From assembly GCA_013399875.1 (NCBI GenBank), contig VXAZ01009351.1, forward strand, positions 65,829-129,828: a stretch of 64,000 nucleotides of DNA, read 5' to 3'. How positions within the stretch are numbered: the first letter of the stretch is position 1; each line of letters opens with the position of its first letter. The stretch comes from Gymnorhina tibicen. Its lineage: Eukaryota > Chordata > Aves > Passeriformes > Artamidae. A program made the position numbers and the translations under genes. The notes beneath the pieces were generated by a model, which saw nothing but the letters and a program-made list of their open reading frames with translations, did no database searches and had not been told where the DNA came from. Positions 57,250 to 64,000 of the stretch are shown here, in pieces.

Positions 57250-60200
57250 GAAAAATCTGTTGTGCAGGATGTTCTTAAAAGTTTCAGAGTTGTGTGACAT
57301 GTTGTTGTAAATGTTTATCTTGTATATTTTCCCTCAAAACCAGTTACTAGTGAGAGATCTAACTTCAGTATTTTAGTTTATATTTAAAATTATTATATAT
57401 TAAGTAGCGTAGACACATATAATTCCTTATTTTCCCACTTTTAACTGGTCTCGGCAGATGGTATGCATTAAAGATCCAGCTATTGCTGGCAGGCAGCTGA
57501 GCTTGGTTTTCTGCCACAAGTCACATGTCTTGGACCAGGCGGCTTCGCTGAGGGCTTTGTCACATGCCAGGGGCCCCGCATCAACCGAATCCAGCGGTTA
57601 CTTTGGAATTGAGTAACACACCCTAATGCTAGCAGTAGTTGTTAACTGTTTTGGGGATGAACTGAACTGGTCTTTTTTCCTTCTTTCAGGTTTTTTTTAA
57701 GCACGGCAGTAGTGTAGTCTTCACCATTATTGTTTCTGTTTTAGCTAAGGATTTTAAGTGCATTAAAATAAAAAATGTAGTTACAGAAATGAGTTTATAG
57801 TGCCTATTTTTACTTCCTTGGTATCTTTTTACATTGGCAGGCTGTAAAATCCGCTGAGTCACTTCATTAGAGTTTAGGGATTAGCACTGGCAGGAGCTTA
57901 GTGCTGTAGCTATTTAAGAATTTTGTATCCGTATGGATATTTCTGTTCCTAAAGAAGTGGGTGTATGTGTAAAGGTTCAGAAGTGTGTCAGCATATGGAG
58001 TTATGCTGATTATAGTGCTGTAAATTCTGTAGTAATATAATTATACTGACAAATTTTCTTAGCCTTTCTTGACATCAAGATGATTATGATATTTAGAAAA
58101 CAATTTTAGATCAAGTAAATTTTTTGCAGAGAAAGAACACATACTAAAGAATTTGTGTATTATGCTCTTTACAACCTAATAACTCATTTTAACACTGAAA
58201 TTATGAATATATTTATTTAAATATAAATTATACAGAATCAGCACTTTTTAATGTGGTTTACTTCTTAATGTCAGTACAGGGAACAGAGAATGCTCTAGTG
58301 CCCTAATCTTAATAGATCAGCATATAAATGGGAAATATTGATATGGAATATTACCTATTTTGGACAAACGTGTCTTTCAGCAAGATCTTTGAAACATGGT
58401 GGGTGGAAAACCTGGAAGATAGTAAGTAACAGCAGCTCTTCTCCTGGGAGTACAGGAATGAAGTTGGGTGGACACTGAGAGCTGCAAGACTTAAAGTAAT
58501 TAGCAAGAGCTGTAGTGTGGGTTGTAGAGTAACCTCATTAACTTGAAGTCGGTCTTCCACTAAGGAGTAACACAGAGTGACCTCATTAATTCACTAAGTA
58601 GTCCCTAATCACTCTTCTAAAGTACACATTTGAAGTACTTTAGGAAGTACCCAATGTGATGTTAAGACAGCTCCCTAGAAATGAAAATCTAGAAAGGTTT
58701 TCCTTTCATTTTTATGTTTATTAGAAGAAGGGCCTAAATAGAAACCTGAACTTTGGAGGCACCTATTTGCCATTATTTTCTGATTTGAAGGAATACAAAC
58801 TATTAAAATAGAATTTTTTCTGTATTAAAGAAAACTCACTGTTATCTTTTTGCTTGTTCCACTGCAAATAGGTCATTGTGAACAGTGATTCCTTGCTTCC
58901 AACTTTAAGGATTTTTCTGCTTTTCTGAGATATATTACTTTTAGTTCGTATACGGTCTGGATGAAAGAGACATGTGAATGCGGTTTTGATATTGGGATGA
59001 TTTAGAAATTATGCACTTAGCTTTTTTTCTCCTTGGTGGGTGTTGATGCTTGCAGTAATGGAAGGTTTATTTGTGTATTTTTTCTCTTGGAAATCAAAAG
59101 CATCATCTGTCAGTAGGTGGAAGTGTACTTAAGCTGACCATTGGTTGCTATCCTGTCACATCAGTTCATTCAGTGCTGTAGTTCTGACCTCAGTCTCCCT
59201 TCTGTCCCAGGAGGTTTTGACAACCTTGTTTTTCCCATGTAGACTGTTTTCTAAAGGTGAGTCCAATGTTCAGCCTTTATCTGTGTTATAGACACTCCTG
59301 GAATGCTTTGTTTTATTACCTGTCAAAATACATTTTAGTTCTGAGCATAGCCTTAGTTGGAACAGCAATAAGGTCTATATTATAAAGGCCCCTAATTTTC
59401 CACAGCAAATATTTGAAGCAGTTTTAGGTCCTTTTGATCCATTTTGGCCTGCCTAGGGAAACCAGTAAGGATTTACCTTGGAATTATGGTGTAATAGTGA
59501 TGCATACATAACATGATTTGTCTGACTCACTCTTTGGTTCCTGCTGGTGCTGACTGTGTTTGCTTACTTGGTGCTTCATTAAAAAGAGGGTCTGGTCCTG
59601 AAAAGGTGCTATGCTTGCCCTGTTTGATAGAATTGCTTCTAGGTAAGCTGTGGATTTCTCTTCCCTCTACTTAGGCTTACTTATGCTTCCCCCTTGCTTA
59701 TGCTTTAGTGCCTTTACTTGGGACTGGATTGAGTGAAGGCTCAAGGGCTACTCTGAAAATCCATTTTCACAATTTTGAGGCATAGAGACCATCCACTGAA
59801 TAAAGGCAACGTTTTCCCTCTCTTTTTATTGATCAAATGCCAGCACAGAGAAATCCCCAGTGGAGCTGCCTGAAAAGAAGGGAGAGGTGTACTTTGGGCA
59901 TTTGGTATATGGCTCTGATGGTGTTGCATCCCATCTCTCATCGTGGGGCTGGTGTTCCCACCTACCCCTGCTAGTTCTTCCTCTGGCGTTACTCATACAG
60001 GTATGTTCTTGTCCCTGAGACAACGTAGAGCTGATGTTCATAGTTTCAACCAGAGGAGCCCCATGTCATCGCTTAGGGCAGATTTGGGTATTAAAGGGTG
60101 ATCGCTGTAAAGCTGACCTGTGTCCTTTTGTTTGTATGCAGTTCTTGATAGAAAAGTTAGCTGCTGCGTAAAGACTGAAGTCCTTCAAAATGACAGCTAG

Positions 60201-60479
60201 GCAATTTTATACTGTAATTGTTTAGCCACTTGTTTGAGAAGATCATGGCTGGAGCACCAGGGATGTGTTCATATATCCTTCTTGTCTGCTTTTACAGGCT
60301 GAACCATTGATCTAGCCTGTGTGTGAATGACAGAACTGGTACTTTCTGGTCTCTTTTTTTCGGGAACTTTACACACTGGTAAGGTTTGAGGGAACTTCAG
60401 CTAGCCAAAAGAATCTGAATTTATCTGTATGGTCTGTGTGTGCTTATGAGTCTAATCTGGATATCTCCAGAGGAGACTT

Positions 60480-62811
60480 CACAACCCTTCTGTTTTAATT
60501 GCCAAGGCACTCTCCATGACTCCACGAGAAGTCATTGCAGTCCCAAGTTACTGGAAAAGGAAATATTGAACCCAACTATAAAGGGTAGAAAGGAGGACCG
60601 TGGAAACTACCACTGTCAGTCTCACCTCTCTGCCTGGGAAGGTCATGAAACAGTTCCTCCTAGAAGCTGTGCTGAGGCACACGGAGGACAGGGAGGTGGT
60701 TCTAGACAGCCAGGACAGCTGTCCCCAGGGCAAGTCCTGCCTGACCAACCCTGTGACTTCTGTATGATGGAGTGACTCTGTCAGTGGACAGGGAAAGGGC
60801 TACAGATGTCACTTATCTGCACTTCTGTAAAGCCTTTGACAGGCTCCCTCCTAACATCATTCTCTCTAAGTTGGAGATAGAAGGATTTGAGGGGTGGACT
60901 GTTAGATGGATTAGAAATTGGTTGAATGGTCACATCCAGATGGTAGTGCTCAATGGCTCAGAGTCCTGATGGACATCAGTGACAAGTGGTGTCCCTCAGG
61001 GATCTGTTTTGGGACCAGTGTTATTTAATATCTTCATTAATGACATAGACAAAGGGATTGAGTGCACCCTCAGCAGGTTTGCAGATTGACACCAAGCTGA
61101 GTGGTGTGGTTGACACACCTGAAGGATGGGATGCCCTCCAGGGGGATGAACAAGCTTGAGAAGTGGGCACATGGGATTCTCATGAGGTTTAACAAGACCA
61201 AGTGCTGGTGCTGCACCTGGGTCAGGACAACCCCCAGCATCAGCACAGGCTGGGGATGAACAGATGGAGAGCAGCCCTGCCCAGAAGGACTTGGGGGTGC
61301 TGCTGGGTGAGAGGCTGGACATGAGCCAGCCATGGGCACTCCCAGCCCAGAGAGCCAAGTGTGCCCTGGGCTGCATCCAAAGCAGTGTGGCCAGCAGGGA
61401 GAGGGAGGGGATTGTGCCCCTCTGCTCTGCTCTGGTGAGACCCCACCTGCAGCGCTGCATCCAGCTCTGGGGTGCCAGCACAGGAAGGACATGGACCTGC
61501 TGCAGTGAGCCCAGAGGAGGGACCACCCAGATGATCAGAGGGATGGAGCACCTCTCCTGTGAGGACAGGCTGAGAAAACTGGGATTGTTCAGCCTGGAGA
61601 AGAGAAGGCTTTGGGCTGACCTGATTATGGTTTTCCAGTAGCTGAAGGGAGCCTACAAGAAAGCTGGAGAGGGACTTTTTACCAGAGCATGTGGTGACAG
61701 GACAAGGTTACTGTAGTGGGTTGACCCTGGCTGGATGCCAGGCACCCACCAAAGCCACTCTGTCGTTCTCCTCCGCAACTGGACAGGAGAGAGAGAATAT
61801 AATGAAGGGTTCATGGTTGAGATTAGGTCGGGGAGAGAGATCACTCACCAAATACTGTCATAGGCAAACCAGAGTTGAATTGGGGATCTTAACTGAATGT
61901 ATTACTAACAAAATCAAAGCAAAATAATGCAAAGTAAAATAAATCTTAAAAACACCTTCTCCCCTACCCTTTCTTCCTTCCCAGTCTCTACTTCCTCCCC
62001 CACCAGCAGCGCAGGGAGACGGAGAGTGGGGATTATGGTCAGTTCATCACTTACTGTTCCTGCTTCTGCTCCAGTGTGGGGTTCCTCCCATAGGTGACAG
62101 TCTTCTGGGAACTTCTTCAACACGAGTCCATCCCACAGGCAACAGTTCTCCACAAACTGCTGCAGTGTGGGTCACTCGTCCATGGGGTGCAGTCCTTCAA
62201 GCACAACCTGCTCCAGCATGGATTTCCCTTGGGTTTGCAACCTTCTCTTGGGCATCCACCTGCTCCAGTGTGGATCTTCTCCACAGGCTGCAGGTGGATC
62301 TCTGCATTCCCATGGACCTCCATGGGCTGCAGGGGAATCTCAGCTCCCACCCCTCCTCCACTGATCTTGGTGGCTGCAGAGCCGTTCTTCTCACATATTC
62401 TCACCCTGCTCTTCTCTGGCCACAATTACATCTGAGCAATAACATTTCTTTTTCTTAAATATATTATCACAGAGGTGTTACCACCATTTCCAATTGACTC
62501 AGCCTTGGTAAGCAGCAGGTCCATCCTGGAGCCACCTGGCATTGTCTCTGCAGGACATGAGGGAAGCTTCTGGCTGCTTCTTACAGAAGCCACCCTTGTA
62601 GCTCCCTCTGCTACCAAAACCTGGCAACACAAACCCAGTATAGTTGCCCAGAGAAGCTGGGGATGCCCCATCCTTGGAAGTGTTCAAGGCAAGACCGGGT
62701 GGGGCTCTGAGCAGCCTGGTCTAGTGGAAGGTGTCCCTGCCCACGGCAGGAGAGTTGGAACTGGAGGATGTTTATGGTCCCTTTCAACCCAGGCCATTCT
62801 ATGGTTTTTAT
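60480..62811 (+). mobile_element. CR1 LINE remnant, reverse transcriptase part to 3' end, interrupted
   Basis: A degenerate CR1 in HECTD1 intron 2. Reverse transcriptase landmarks are YLHFCKAFD (about 60810-60840), [13 protein letters not shown] (about 60895-60935), then [10 protein letters not shown] after a frame change (about 60990). Many stops and shifts show it is dead. The 3' end (gttgcccagagaagctgg ... ccattctatgg) resumes at 62643 after the LTR and stops near 62811. About 90 bp expected before gttgccc is absent, so the copy carried a deletion. The 5' limit is approximate. Confidence 0.85.
61712..62642 (-). mobile_element. Solo ERV LTR inserted in the CR1
   Basis: This 931-bp LTR starts TGTAGTGGGTTGACCCTGG and ends aacacaaacccagtata on the + strand. 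It is bracketed by GTTAC (61707-61711) and GTTGC (62643-62647), a 5-bp target duplication with one change. On the minus strand a TATATTTAAG box (near 62455-62465) precedes a GC-rich block of degenerate repeats containing ctgcag/ctccag units. A U5-like region near 61860-61930 lies close to the other end. Sense is therefore minus, against HECTD1. No internal viral genes remain. Confidence 0.85.
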
Positions 62812-64000
62812 GCATCTCCCAAGAGTTCCTGTGTAGCTAACTAGAGTTTCTGCCTGAAACCCTATGATAAAGCCTGGTTTTCTTATTGGAAGACTGGAAA
62901 TCATTCCTCTAAGTCAGAAAACAAATGTACTGACAGCAAGTGGAGAAGTTCTGTACCTGCTGATTGAAAAAGTGTGATATCTGATTAATGTAGTAGAGGT
63001 TCTGGCAGAGAGGTAATTTTGAAAAACCCTCAACCCTTAAGTTTGTGCTAGAGAGCTGTTTTTTTATAAGGGCAGCATTGCTGATACAGTGCACTGGCAT
63101 TTGTGTGCTGACAAAGAAGTCAATATAAATGATATGCGCTTAGTAACTTAGTATTTTTACTGTGCCTGTTGGGTAATTGGCTCTGGTGGATAGGTGTTTT
63201 AAGGACAGGAATTTTAATTTTTTAGTGTCCTTTTTAAATTTCCTTTTAAAAAAAATACAGCCAAGTTCCTTTTGTGTTGTGTCTCTTTATAAGGCGTTAA
63301 ATCATAGAAAAAAATGTAAGTTTTAGATTTGCTAAGTATGGCTTTTAACTTTCTGCGGCTGTGTGGCCATCTAAGAAAAATGGTTTCCTACTCTTGCTGG
63401 TACTAAAATAGACAGTGGAGCTCCCTACCTTCCACTTGGTAATACATGTGCGAGTTTGGTTTGTTTGGGGCTTTTTTAAGATTTGTGTTTATTGTATTAT
63501 TTTTTGCGCAATATGGTTTGAAGAACGTTGTTCATAGCAATGTTTTAGTGATCGGCCTGGTGTTGCATAAAATTCAGTATAAAAGATCCAACACCAAAAC
63601 CCGTGAATACATTGTCCACTTTAAATTTTATGTACTGAAATGCTTCTTGTGTCAGCATATGGTAGACTTCTAATAATGAGTACAAATTTCAGACTTTTTT
63701 TTTCCCCCAGTGGATAATGTCCAAAATGCAAAGTTACTGTATAACCCTTCTTAGGAACAACAGACAGTATAGGCTGGATAGGCCAGTGTAAGTTTTACAT
63801 ATGTAATTGGGCTTTATTGAAGCTTCACTTACTAATTTGTGATTAAGTATGGTTGGGTAATGTATTTATTTGTCAGCATTTTTAGTTACTTCATAAAACG
63901 TAGTAAGATCTTGAAGGAAGCTATTGGCATTTTGCTGTCCCAGGATTTGGTGCCTTTGTATGAGTCACTGCATACCAGATGGGATACTGAATGACCTCTG
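62812..64000 (+). other. HECTD1 intron 2, end of window
   Basis: AT-rich intron after the CR1 3' end. I see no exon, RNA gene or recognisable repeat; the frame at 63446-63673 is hydrophobic and T-rich and looks fortuitous. Confidence 0.6.

Larger units (their letters stand above)
49899..60479 (+). other. HECTD1 intron 2, first part
   Basis: More than 10 kb of AT-rich intron. It holds a G/T-rich tract (50175-50276) and an unidentified protein-like stretch (56998-57249). No recognised transposon, RNA gene or HECTD1 exon was found. A GC-richer patch at 57440-57600 has no clear identity. Confidence 0.65.

Noticed and set aside
60996..61551. Minus-strand frames of 103-176 codons
   Set aside because: They are the reverse complement of the CR1 sequence, with no independent family resemblance.
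60772..61641. Open frames with reverse transcriptase motifs as possible genes
   Set aside because: They are pieces of a CR1 LINE with stops and frameshifts, so they were annotated as a mobile element.
62094..62840. Several 60-121 codon frames on both strands
   Set aside because: They lie in the GC-rich LTR and the CR1 3' end. Periodic repeats keep them open; no viral domain is present.

Overview
The window is vertebrate nuclear DNA, and almost certainly avian. Genes are split into short exons of 69-302 bp with consensus splice sites. The background is AT-rich and CpG-poor, broken by one GC-rich promoter island. The interspersed repeats are CR1 LINE copies and retroviral LTR families typical of neoavian birds. 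No prokaryotic, plasmid or phage-like organisation is present.

Layout. (1) Positions 1-31145 hold the 3' part of HEATR5A on the + strand. There are 20 coding exons between 791 and 29776, ending in a TAA stop and followed by a roughly 1.4 kb 3' UTR with three AATAAA signals. The exons join in one frame without a break and give about 1,244 codons, roughly the C-terminal 60% of the protein. (2) Positions 31146-47430 are intergenic, with no gene I can support. They hold microsatellites and, at 43.37-43.74 kb, a CpG cluster that may be regulatory. (3) Positions 47440-48180 are a CpG island with a 59-base assembly gap. This is very probably the promoter and untranslated first exon of HECTD1. (4) Positions 49624-49898 are HECTD1 exon 2, with the start codon at 49759 and the first 46 codons. 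(5) From 49899 to the end is HECTD1 intron 2, over 14 kb long. It contains a decayed CR1 LINE split by a solo LTR.

HEATR5A followed by HECTD1 in the same orientation matches the human 14q12 order, so this is ordinary conserved synteny (chicken chromosome 5 equivalent, from general knowledge). HEATR5 proteins are HEAT-repeat scaffolds linked to clathrin/AP-1 trafficking, and HECTD1 is a HECT-type ubiquitin ligase. I see no functional link between them beyond adjacency.

I did not find a new biological system. The most useful observations are a GC-AG intron and two NAGNAG tandem acceptors in HEATR5A, an LTR inserted within another LTR, an LTR inserted within a CR1 with a readable target duplication, the gap over the HECTD1 promoter, the isolated intergenic CpG cluster, and an unidentified protein-like stretch in HECTD1 intron 2.
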